Source of the DNA: Callipepla californica brunnescens
Taxonomy: Eukaryota > Chordata > Aves > Galliformes > Odontophoridae
NCBI GenBank assembly: GCA_023055505.1
Contig: JALIRH010000044.1
Span: 1,674,001-1,738,000, forward strand
DNA length: 64,000 bases
Direction: 5' to 3'
Program-made: the position numbers and the translations under genes
Notes under the pieces: generated by a model
Told to the model about the DNA's origin: nothing
What the model saw: the letters and a program-made list of their open reading frames with translations, nothing else
Database searches by the model: none
Shown: positions 1 through 10,200 of the stretch, one piece after another
How the letters are laid out: each line of letters opens with the position of its first letter
Position numbering within the stretch: the first letter of the stretch is position 1

Positions 1-3000
1 CTAAATACAGGAATAAAGCTGAGCTACTGAGGGCTTTGGGTATGGGTAATACAGAACAAAACTTCACTGAGTAATGATTAGCATTAATTTCCACCCAAAC
101 ATGGCCATATCACCTTGGGGAAAGCTTGGGGAAAGGAAGAGTTCTAAATTTGAGTTATAGATGCAACCCATTTGAAACCTGAATTCTGCCCTTTAAATCT
201 TAAGACATTTTTTCCCAGATGGCATCAATATTGTATTGTGTTGTGTTGCGCTGTGTTAACCAAAGCCAGTAGCTATCGAGGTCTTGAAGTATGACCTCTT
301 GTGAATGAAAGATAGTTTAGTATCCTTTACGACATTGATGTGTTTCAAACATTTTTAATAGAAAAAAGCACTGTTATCTGTTATAAAACAAATTAAGTAA
401 TTATATAGAATTATAAGAAATCATGTGATATTACTTACTTTTATGTAAGTAAAAGTATGTATAAGAACTTTTTTCCAAGTGTTTATTTACAGCAGAGAAA
501 GCTTACGTTAGACTTGTAAAAAGGTATTTAGAAAGTACTTAGACAAGTACAGAAAGTTAGAAAATCCAAGACTTGTACAGCATCACACAAGTGTAGCATG
601 GCAGCCAAAGGCCTCAAGTTATCTATTGAGCTGTATATCCATGACTAATAATACAGTGGAGAGGGCAGCACTTTAATATGCAGTGAAAAGAGCACGTTGC
701 CCTTGGGATCATCAGCTCTGATGTTCCCAAGATGCTGGGTGAAGGTTCCCCTTCTATCCCTTTCTATCCCCTATCTAACCTTTAGAAGAGGCAGAAGCAT
801 TCAGCATATCTACTTGTAAATGTTAGACAGTGGACAGTCTATTGACACTGCATTTGAGTGTGGGTAGAGCTCTTCCTGTGTTTCTTTCTTGGTGGTGATT
901 CACAAATGCACACACTTTTCTGCAAATTCTGGTTAGTTGCTTGCAGTCGGAAAGGTTTTAAGATCTGTTCCCATGCTCCTAGGGAAACATATTCTGCTCC
1001 ATTATAAAATTCTCAGGTATAGCATTGCCTGTCTTAGCTTATTCTTATTTTCCATGGTTGTTATGGGATAAAGAGAGTACAAGAGCACCATTGTTCTCGC
1101 GTAGCAGAGCACCTCTGTCTGCCCTATTAGGTGCTACACCGTGTCTCAGCCGTGTAAGCTGTTTCTGACATGGGTGGCTCCTTGGGTGCCAGCAGGTGGC
1201 TGGCTAACAGCCCATGGTCTGCCCTGCCCCTGGGAGTAGCGGGAAAGCTTTGCTTCTGTCCTCTTTGAAGGATTTCCTGTACATGTTAAGTGTGAAGTGA
1301 TGCATGTACAAAATAAAACGGTTTTCTTATTGTAATTTAAATGCAAACAATACACATTCTATCCTCAAGGAAGTAGCAGCCAGCAGTGTGTGTTGTGCTA
1401 CTGCGTGGATTTTGATTTGTTTTTAAAGCAGAGATATCTTTATTGCCGATAGCTACTCTGCGTGTGTTTCTCTTCCTATGGTGCACATCATTACGGGGTG
1501 CTGTGTGCTAGACAGCACATCCTGCTTTCGGTTACTGTCACAGTAATAGCAGTTTTAGTGGATAAAATAGCAATAGGGAAATACTGGTTTGGCCTCTAAC
1601 AGCTTGATTTTGGTTGCCACAATAAGAACTATCACAGGACCTGTGTGATTCTCCTGTGCCTCACAACACAGAGGGTGTGTGACAAGCTCACCTCACCTTT
1701 TATCCCCAAGATGTTTTGTTTTATTGTAGCTGATACTTGTTGGCAAAATTAACACCCTTACAGTTAGGCTTGCCCTCCATACATTTTTTTTTTCACATTA
1801 GTAGTAATAACAATTTTTAAAACCTCAGAGATTTACAGCCTTCTTTTATTTCACTGGAACTTAACGTATCCCTATATTACATCTCTGCAATGTGAGTATG
1901 CCAGCACATCGAGCCAAATCCACAAAATATTTCCATTATATCTTCACCTTGAACACTGTAATACCACCAAAGGCTGTTCCCTCTCCCTGTGGTTTTGCCC
2001 ACACCCAGTCCCTGTCACATCATGAGATCATTTCAGTGTAAGTCTATTGTAAATGAAATTACAGCAGAAATACAGAGAAAATCTTGATATTTTTTTTCCT
2101 TCTGTTGTGGAAGTTGGCCAGGTATTAATTTCCATGATAAATTTCATGTAGGTTTCTGTTTGTGTGAAGTCAAAAATTGGATTTTTTGCATCTTCTTGCT
2201 CTTCTGTTTTCTCTCAAGAGTCTTGTACATAAAGATGGAGGTGTCTTTATCCTCTTCTAACATCATATTCATCTACCTCAGGATTAGGTAGGCCACTTTG
2301 AATTACATGAAGTTGTCTGCCTCTTTGGATGGATGGGCTGTCTTCCAGTTCCTGCGTGTGTGCTCAAGATGGTCCGAGCTAAGAGAGCTCTTCATAGTTG
2401 CACAGGCTGTACGCTGCCGAGTGCCAGGCCTGATGCAGGGGAGCACAGATCTGAGAGAACCACCTGCAGTACAGTACCGTCAGAGCCCCTTAGCGCAGCA
2501 GTGTGCCGCGGTACAGGACAGCAGTGTGAGGGGCACAGGGCTCCCATATGTAACTGTGCACAGCAGCAGTCTGTGATCTTGTGCAGTGCCTGCAGCCTGT
2601 TTGGAGCCCTGCCTGCCAGTCTGTGTTTGGTTCCTAGGTCTGACCTCACTGTCACCAAGTGACTCAAACACTGCTGGTACCAAGATCACTGATGATGTTG
2701 CCTCAAAGGATTCTTAGAACTTTTCGGCACTGTAATGGTATCATTAGTCAGTGGCTTTTAGGCTGCATGGCACTGAAGGGCTACAAAAAGGGTAGTTGGG
2801 GTTTTATCCAGAGTCCCCAGCATTACAATGGGGATACTTCCCGACCCTACAAATTTGGTTTGCTGAACACAGCTGCTGCAAGAACATTGGTGTGGTCCTT
2901 TCACAAAGACCTCTTCCGTGTGGATCCCACGACAAGTGGCACTGTAGGTGGTGGTAATTTATTCATATGTTCCATTTGCTTTTTTGTGACAAAGAAGAAA

Positions 3001-4218
3001 CATGAGCTCTCCAGTTTATGGAGCCTGTGTGAGTGTGGCTGTTGGCTTTATCTTCCCCTCATGTCTGCCCAACTGTCCCGCTTTCTGCTCTTTTGATCTT
3101 GGTTTGGAGTTAACTGCACAGCCTCTGTGAGGACTGGGCATTACTGGCTGGCAGCACAGATTGTAAGGGATAGATGTTGTGCAGTGGTGAGGGCAGGGGC
3201 TTCACAAATACCTCTAATTCCTGAGTTATCAGAGCCTGATAGCTTAGACCAGCTCTGTTTGCTTACTGACTGACAGCATATTCTCTACGAATCAATAGGA
3301 GAATTAATGGCTACCATACTGAAAAAGCATGTTATGATAAAGAACTGCCTGTATTCGACCTTGACAGCTATCGTGGATATGCAGTCAGCAGAGGATGGAA
3401 CAATCTCCTTGCTTCTTGTGTGCCTTTTGCCCACAGGTGTTGATGTAAAATCTGGGTATTGCTGAGGTCGGAAATGTCTTTGGAAGACTGAAGGGACTGT
3501 GTCACAGGAAGTGTTACTCTGCATTTAGAAAACATTTTATTCCATACATTAATTAGAAAATAATTGATTTAGATTGGATACCTTATTTGGAAATAACTTG
3601 AGGGGTCAGGAAGGAAAGGAGAATGGAAGCACGTGAGTTTGAAGGTGCAGCGTTCGGTGCTGTTGAGTCCTCATTGCAGCGGCCCCGGTCTGGCTTACAG
3701 GCAGCACTAGCAAATGCTGAAAAGGAAGAAGGGTTCTTTCCAACAGCGAAGCAGTGCGGCTGGCACAGGGCGGCCCGGAGCAGCCTCCAGCCGCAGGACG
3801 AGCCTGGGCACGGGCTGCGGCGGCTCCGGGGCTGCTAGTGAAGGGCCCGACCTGGGCGCAGATCTCTGCTTGGAGGTTGTTGCTTTTTTTTTTTTTTCTA
3901 ACTTCCCCCGTTTTAGCTGTTGGGAGTTGTTTGATCCGAAAGCGTGCCGGGAGCTCGGGGCTGCGACGGTAAGGGATCGGGGAGAGTCCCGCGGGGGTTC
4001 TCTAATTCACTTAGCTGGGACTACCTGAGCCTCTCCTGAGAGCGGCACCGGGCTCCGCGATCCCCTCGTCCCTGCCCGCCGTGAAGCACCCGGGCGGGGG
4101 CCGCCGGCATCCCCTGCTGGGCCCGGCCCCGAGCTGCCGCCGAGCGGAGGGTGAAGAAGGGGCCCCGGGGAGAGGGCGGCCGGCGGCCGCTGCCCGCTTA
4201 CCGCCTCTTCTCCCGCAG
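1..4218 (+). other. EXOC6: EXOC6 intron (3' part), no exon recognised
   Basis: This is the intron preceding the penultimate EXOC6 coding exon; its 5' end lies outside the window. I looked for the conserved Sec15 residues that should precede the exon at 4219 and found none, so the previous exon must be upstream of base 1. The first 3.5 kb is AT-rich. Small open frames in it (for example 2659-3096) have no recognisable domain or coding look. From about 3640 the base composition changes sharply to GC- and CpG-rich. A T-rich tract lies at 3885-3898 and the acceptor (tcccgcag) ends at 4218. Confidence 0.7.
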
Positions 4219-4520
4219 CTCCTGGACCTCTTCATGGTGTGGGACTGGTCCACCTACCTGGCCGACTACGGGCAGGCCACCTCCAAGTACCTGCGGGTCA
4301 ACCCCGGCACGGCCCTCACGCTCCTGGAGAAGTAAGTGCGGGCGCGCGGGGCCGAGCCCGGCCCCGACGGGGCGGCTGCGGAGCCGGGAACGGGGCCGCC
4401 CTCCCGGCGGCTGCGGCGCTGCCCGGGCCCGGAGCCGCAGAGCCGCGCCGGGACACGCCGGGATGCGGCCGTGGGACGGGAGCGGGGCGCGCTCGGGCTC
4501 GAAGGACTTTTCTAACGGCC
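3640..4520. promoter_or_regulatory. CpG island over the penultimate EXOC6 exon
   Basis: Dense CpG dinucleotides start abruptly around 3640 and fade by about 4520, after which the sequence is ordinary again. The island covers the penultimate EXOC6 exon and its flanking introns, far from the EXOC6 promoter. No TATA box is evident. It could be an orphan (intragenic) CpG island with enhancer or alternative-promoter activity, or just a local GC peak. The sequence alone cannot decide. Confidence 0.6.
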
Positions 4521-5095
4521 TTGTTCTCTTTCCTCCCTGCCACAATCTGCGCTTCGCAGAGTGCACAGAGGGTACGTATCGCTAATCTTTTACCGGGTGG
4601 TTTTTCTCCAACGTATTGCTTTTCGCGAATTTCGTTTTAAAATCTTTCCATAGCGAGACTTGGGGCGGTTTGTGCAGCCTGAGCTCAGAGCCCAGAGCCA
4701 CTGCTCTGCTCGGATCTTTGTTTTCCTCCCTCCTCACGCAGCTGAAGTGGGATTTGCCTAATGCTTAACGTGTGGTCAGGGAAGTAATATTTGTTACTGC
4801 GAGTTCCAAGTGCTGGAGGTTTAATTTAAGAACATACAGATAACGGGTTTGTAATGCAAAGATGAGATGAGGAATGAAAAGAAACATGGAAGTAGTCAGG
4901 TTTTCCCGTTCCAAATGATGTTTCTAACACGTCTGGGTCATTTTTCTTTTTCTTTTCTCCAGAATGAGAGACTCCAGCAAAAAGAACAACATTTTTGCTC
5001 AGTTCAGGAAGAATGATCGTGACAAGCAGAAGCTGATAGAGACTGTGGTGAAGCAGCTCAGGAGCCTGGTGAATGGCATGTCCCAGCACACGTAG
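4219..5095 (+). CDS. EXOC6: Exocyst complex component 6 (Sec15A), last two coding exons (partial)
   Basis: These exons encode the C-terminus of the Sec15 subunit of the exocyst, the octameric complex that tethers secretory vesicles to the plasma membrane. Sec15 is the Rab11/Rab8-GTP-binding subunit on the vesicle side. Coding exons are 4219-4331 (113 nt, starts in phase 0) and 4963-5095 (133 nt including TAG). The splice gtaagt...ctccag joins them through a split Lys codon. They give 81 residues beginning LLDLFMVWDWSTYLADYG and ending SLVNGMSQHT, which I recognise as the very conserved Sec15 C-terminus, with its WDWSTYLADYG block and basic KKNNIFAQFRKNDRDKQK segment. The N-terminal part lies upstream of the window. 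Its poly(A) signal is only about 1.2 kb before the CYP26C1 promoter, the conserved vertebrate arrangement. Identification is secure. Exon edges follow clean GT/AG sites. Confidence 0.95.
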
Positions 5096-5340
5096 GCCTG
5101 CTGCTGGCAGAGCTGGTCCTCGCCGCACCAGGAGGTATTCTGCAGCCCCTCGTTCTGCCCAGCGGTGCTCTCAGTTGGGACATTTGTCTAATGGGGTAAA
5201 GGAAAAGTGCAGCCAGATGGCAGGGCCCTCAGCAAGCACTCTTTGTACGTATTTTTAATGGATTGAGAACTATTTTGTATATTGTAAACAAATGGTGAAA
5301 AATGAGAACTGTACAATAAAACCAGCTCTGTCGCTTGGGA
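5096..5340 (+). other. EXOC6: EXOC6 3' untranslated region
   Basis: A short 3'UTR follows the TAG at 5093-5095. It is AT-rich towards its end and closes with a canonical AATAAA at 5315-5320. Cleavage is expected some 15-25 nt later, so the end given is approximate. Confidence 0.75.
5315..5320 (+). terminator. EXOC6: EXOC6 polyadenylation signal AATAAA
   Basis: This is a canonical AATAAA hexamer 220 nt after the EXOC6 stop codon and the first one downstream of it. No competing signal lies between. Confidence 0.8.
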
Positions 5341-6480
5341 CATGGGACAGCTGAACTGTAAATACGTTATTTAAGTGTCTGCAGACGAGATGTTTGCAGT
5401 GTTGCTCTGGGCGGGAATGATCTGAGAACTGATCCCTTTATTGCCAGTTTCAGGACGAATCCTAATTTTATGTGTTGGGTTTTTTGTTGTTGTAGTTTTT
5501 TTGTTTTTCTGAAGTGCTGAGATCCCTGCATTCAGATTCCGCCTGTCATTTTCTCTCCTGACATGTATAGTAGCCTTAAGGTGACTGGACATCATTTTGT
5601 ATACCGAATTTTGTAGTCTGGAGGTATGAGAAAATCTGATGATTTTTGCTACCTTTGAAAACTACCCGAGCGCTAGGCTTGGTATTTATTTAGCACTAGG
5701 GCTTCTAGGCATTGTTCTCTGAAAGGGTTTATGAGTTTCTGAATGTAAATAACCATTTGAGTTCTTTATAATGTGACGTTCTGGGTTCCGTTCCTCAGGG
5801 TGACCATTTCTAACCGTACTTTTTAAGATCCCGGGCTCTCTCCGCAGGGCGCAGTATGGAATAGATTCGCTGCTGTTGGTTCTGTGCTGCATCCGCCGCT
5901 CCGAACGCCCCGGCACGGAGCGCCCCAGGCCAGGCACCGTGCACTGTCCCCTCCTGGCAGTTTTAGACACGAAGAGAATGTCTAATAGACGCAAACCAAA
6001 TGGAACGTGTAAAAACAATGTACATTTCGCTGTATTTTTAAGTTATTGACCGCCTAAATACAGTAATATAAACCTTACCTGTGTTCGCCTTTGGTTTCAC
6101 GTACTGACGCGCACGTCGGCCCTGCGTTTCGGTGGGAGCCGCGCGGCTCCCGGTGGTTCACCTCTGGGCGCGACGGCGGGGCCGGGGCAATGCGGGGCGA
6201 TGCCGTGCGGCGGAACCGGGCCGGGGGACGGCGGGGAGCACGGAGCCGAGGGGCCCCGTCCCGGTTCCGGCTGGAACGGGACAGCCGGGCCGTGCCGTCG
6301 GGGGACAGCCCCAGGGGGGCTATGAGGGAGCGGGGCGCCGGGTCCCCCGGCCCGGAGGGAGCAGCCGCTGCCGGCCCCGCTCGCCCCTTCCATCAATCCC
6401 CGGCTCCAATCACCGCACTTGGCCGCGCTGCTTAAATATGCAGGGCAGACGTCATCTGCGAAGGTGGATCGGGCGTTAAG
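5341..6480. other. EXOC6-CYP26C1 intergenic region
   Basis: This spacer of about 1.1 kb separates the EXOC6 cleavage site from the CYP26C1 core promoter. The first part (to about 6060) is AT-moderate with no features I recognise. From about 6090 it becomes a CpG island running into CYP26C1. One retinoid half-site GGTTCA occurs near 6156, but I find no perfect DR5 or DR2 pair here. Open frames on both strands in 6090-6870 are products of high GC content. Confidence 0.6.
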
Positions 6481-7200
6481 TGGCCAATATCTATATAAAT
6501 GTGGCCGAGGGGAGAAGCGGGAGCAGGAGGCGAGCGGGGTCGGGCGGGCCGCAGCCGGGAGGGCCTTTCCGCTGCCTCCGTCCTCTCCCCGGCCCCGCGC
6601 GTGGCGGCCGCCGGGGCGGGCACCGCCGCTCCCCGCCCTCCCGGCGCGGGGCAGGGCGCGGGACCGCGGGGCGCCGCAGGAGGGAGGATGCCGGCCGGGC
6701 TCTGCTGGCCCGCGGCGGCCGCCCTGGCGCTGCCGTTCCTGGCGCTGCTGCTCGCCCTGTGCCGGCACCTGTGGGCGCTGCGCTGGAACCTCAGCCGCGA
6801 CCGCACCAGCGCCCTGCCGCTGCCTAAGGGCTCCATGGGCTGGCCCTTCTTCGGGGAGACCCTTCACTGGCTGCTGCAGGTGAGGCGCGGGGCGACGGGA
6901 ACGGGACGGGACGGGGCCGGCGGGAGCCCCGAACTGACCCGCGAACTTGTCCGCAGGGCTCCCGCTTCCACAGCTCCCGGCGGGAGCGCTATGGCAACGT
7001 GTTCAAGACACACCTGTTGGGCCGCCCCGTGGTGCGGGTGACGGGCGCCGAGAACGTCCGCAAGATCCTGCTGGGCGAGCACACTCTGGTCAGGGCGCAG
7101 TGGCCCCAGAGCACCCAGATCCTCCTGGGCTCCCACACCCTGCTCGGCTCCACGGGTGACCTGCACCGCCAGCGTCGCAAGGTGAGCCCCGTGGGTGCGT
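6090..7200. promoter_or_regulatory. CYP26C1: CpG island at the CYP26C1 promoter and exons 1-2
   Basis: The region is very GC- and CpG-rich, with GC-box-like runs, and spans the CYP26C1 core promoter, 5'UTR and first two exons. This is the usual setting for a developmentally regulated vertebrate promoter. Confidence 0.75.
6484..6499 (+). promoter_or_regulatory. CYP26C1: CYP26C1 core promoter: CCAAT and TATA box
   Basis: CCAAT (6484-6488) sits immediately upstream of TATATAAA (6492-6499). A transcription start about 25-30 nt later (near 6523) would give a 5'UTR of about 165 nt before the ATG at 6688. CCAAT normally lies farther from TATA, so the TATA box is the stronger of the two calls. The ATG at 6499 overlaps the TATA box and lies upstream of the inferred start site, so it should not be translated. 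Confidence 0.65.
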
Positions 7201-10200
7201 GGCTGGGCATCTCCTGCCCGTGCTTGGGTCACGGCACCCCACGGACCTCTGCTTTAACCGCCTGCCTCTATTCCCCCCTTCTGCTCCTAGATCCTGGCCA
7301 GAGTGTTTTGCCGTGCCGCCCTGGAAAGCTACCTGCCACGGATCCAGAAGGTTGTGAGCTGGGAGCTGCGGGGCTGGTGCATGCAGCCGGGCTCCATCGA
7401 CGTTTATTCCTCTGCTAAAACCTTAACTTTCCGCATTGCAGCTCGGATTCTGCTGGGACTCTGCCTGGAGGAAAAGCAGTTCAAGGACCTGGCCAAAACC
7501 TTTGAACAACTGGTGGAGAACCTCTTCTCCCTGCCCCTCAATGTGCCCTTCAGCGGGCTGCGCAAGGTACTTGCTGCCTGCCCCGCTCCTGCACGTGGCT
7601 GGGCCAGGCTGTGGCTGCACAGACCCTACCCTCAGGCCTGACGAGGGGCACCCCAATGAGTGGAGCACTCCCCACCCTGCTGCTAGGTGCCTCCAGCACC
7701 TGTCTGCATAGACCCTGGTACAGCATGGAGCTGCCACACATATTGCTGGAGCCTTTTCCTCAGCTTTGGTTGCCCCATGCTTGCTGCTGTCCCATTGCAT
7801 TCCCCCTGGGTTCAGGCCCACCTGTGTCAAAGGTCTATGTGTGGGCAGACAGCAGCAGGCACAGAGGGACCTCCCTGTGCACCTTGTGCAGGCCGAAGGC
7901 TGGAGATCCCTTTCTGCTGCCTGATGAAATTCTGGAAGGGAAAATAGCAGTAGGACAGCCTGTTCTTCCTCTCACAGCCTCCAGTTCATTCTCTGCTGCC
8001 CTGCCCCTTCTTGCCAGCTGTCCCATTTCAATCAGCTCTTCCTCTCCGGCTTTGGGTTCTCTCTCCCTTTGGGCCCGCAATCCAGATTGCCTGCCTCTTC
8101 CATCAAGACCTTGCTCAACCTCATTTCTACTGTGAGGTCTGATCACCGTCACCTTCGCCATCCCCCAGCTGTCACCAGCATGAGCTTCCATCACCCGCCT
8201 GTCCCTCCCGGTCTCCTTAGCTCAGCCACGGTCCGCGTGGCCCCAGTCCGACCTCTTCAGCTCCTGCTGCTCACTGCCCCTTTTCCTTTACTCAAGTCCT
8301 TCCCACCTGGGGTCTTCATTCTATCTTCTTCCCAGTTGCTGGCTGCGGCCATTTCTGCCCCTAACCGTCTGGTCCTTCTGGCCTTACAGGAGATCTCCTG
8401 CTCCATCCATCCCTGTTCTGCAAGGACATTGTTCCTTGCTTGTTTGACTGAGGTCTTAAGTGTTTTGCTGCACAGCCAGAGATCAGCCAGGTGTGATTAA
8501 CATGTATCCACGCTGGAAAAGCCCCTCATTTGTCACTGTCAGTGCCTTGCTTCTAGGGCTCGGCTCTGAGTGACCCCACCCTCTCCCCGGACAGCCTCCT
8601 ATTGGACCTGGAGTTGTCTGGTGCAGACCCTTCTGGATTCAATGCTGTGAGTTTGCTGCTGTGTTCTCCTCTCAAAGCCTTTCCTAGGACTTGTACTGAC
8701 GCACAGCAGAAAGCCAACAAACCTGCAGCAGTTCTCACCACCTGCTGCCTACTGCAAGGTCCTGGGGCTGGGCAGCAGGCTAACCCTGCTTTGCTGTTGC
8801 AGATCCTGGGGTTAAAGATGACCACACAAGGAGTCCCTTAGCCTCTGCAAAGAGGGGGACAGTGCCCAGGGCTCCCCTGACCTGTGTCTGCCACCCACAG
8901 GGCATCAAAGCACGGGACATGCTGCATGAGTTCATGGAGAGGGCCATACAGGAGAAACTGCAGCGAACCAGCTCAGAAGAACACAGCGATGCTCTGGATT
9001 TCCTAATAAACAGTGCCAAGGAGCACGGCAGAGAGTTCACCATGCAGGAGCTGAAGGTAACTGCAGCCCCGCGCAGCTCCCTCCCGAGCTGGAGGCTGCG
9101 AGCCTGGGGTAGAGGGGTGGCAGGAGAGGGCTGTGTGGGACGGCTGGTCAGGCTCTGCCTCGTAACAGAGCTGGAGCCTAAAAAGGAAACAAGTGCCATT
9201 CCACCTGTTCTTTTTTTCAGGCATCTGGCCCCAGCCAGGTTAGGCTTAGGATGCGTTTAGAGTTATGCGTCTGTGCTCAGACTTTGTACATCAGCTCGAT
9301 AACCTCCAGGATGCTGTCCTGGAAATACACGGAGCTGCACCCAGGGCAGCGTGCGTGTAGATCACGTCAGCCCATTCCTCAGGGCTGGGAGCCCAGAGAG
9401 CTCATCAAAACGGGCCCTGGGCTGGAATGATGGGTTCTGGGACATTCCCTATCAGCTCCTTGTTAATTACACTGGGGAGCTTGGGGATCGTGCGATGCAA
9501 CATGATTCATCGCTGTGACTTAGGGATGAACCCAGCCGTCCTCACTGGGACAAAACGCAGTGAAGAGCACTTTGCCAAAGGTCTTGGGAAAAAAATTGTC
9601 ATTAGTGCTGCATCATTCGTACCTCCAGGTCATTCTGGGTCAGGCAGGGACATGACACTGCATCTATGTGACAAGTTTTGAAGCAGTTTTGCATAGGTAC
9701 AGTTTAAGCACGTAGGACACGTGACTTTACTGTTTATTTAGATATTTAAGGATAACGATCCAATGCTAATGATCCAATGTTCTGTACCTATTTTGTAAAA
9801 GTCAAATCTCTAAATTGTGAAGTGTTTCAAAGACATTACAGAGGCTCTTAGATACAATTAGAACTGTTGTATTTCAAGATAAAAGTAATTTCCAGGTTTA
9901 AAATGTGATTTATTAGGCTGGGTTGACCTATGTGAGTATTCATATGTGTACTGCACGAGAATATTACATGAGCTCTCGTCATGCCCTTGGCTCTGACCAC
10001 AGGTGAGATGATAACAGCAGGAACACACAGATATTGAGCACAGTGCGGGGTGACATGGCAGTGACCTGGGGCTGGCTGTCCCCGGCTCAGTGGTGGCCCT
10101 GCTTCCAGTTGGGTTGCAGCACTGGGACACACTGAGGCAGCTGTGGGAGGACGCAGCCTCACTGTCACCGGTTGTGTTGGCCCTGTAACAGCGGGGAGAG

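Noticed and set aside
2659..3096. 145-codon open frame in the EXOC6 intron
   Set aside because: No similarity to Sec15 or to any family I know, no fitting splice sites, mixed composition.
6097..6867. 256-codon open frame on the minus strand over the CYP26C1 promoter
   Set aside because: Long open frames are expected in CpG islands. It overlaps the TATA box and exon 1 of CYP26C1, is Arg/Pro/Ala-rich and has no domain.
8120..8540. Open frames in CYP26C1 intron 3 considered as an alternative exon
   Set aside because: The flanking exons already join in phase with complete P450 sequence. Nothing in the intron resembles CYP26.
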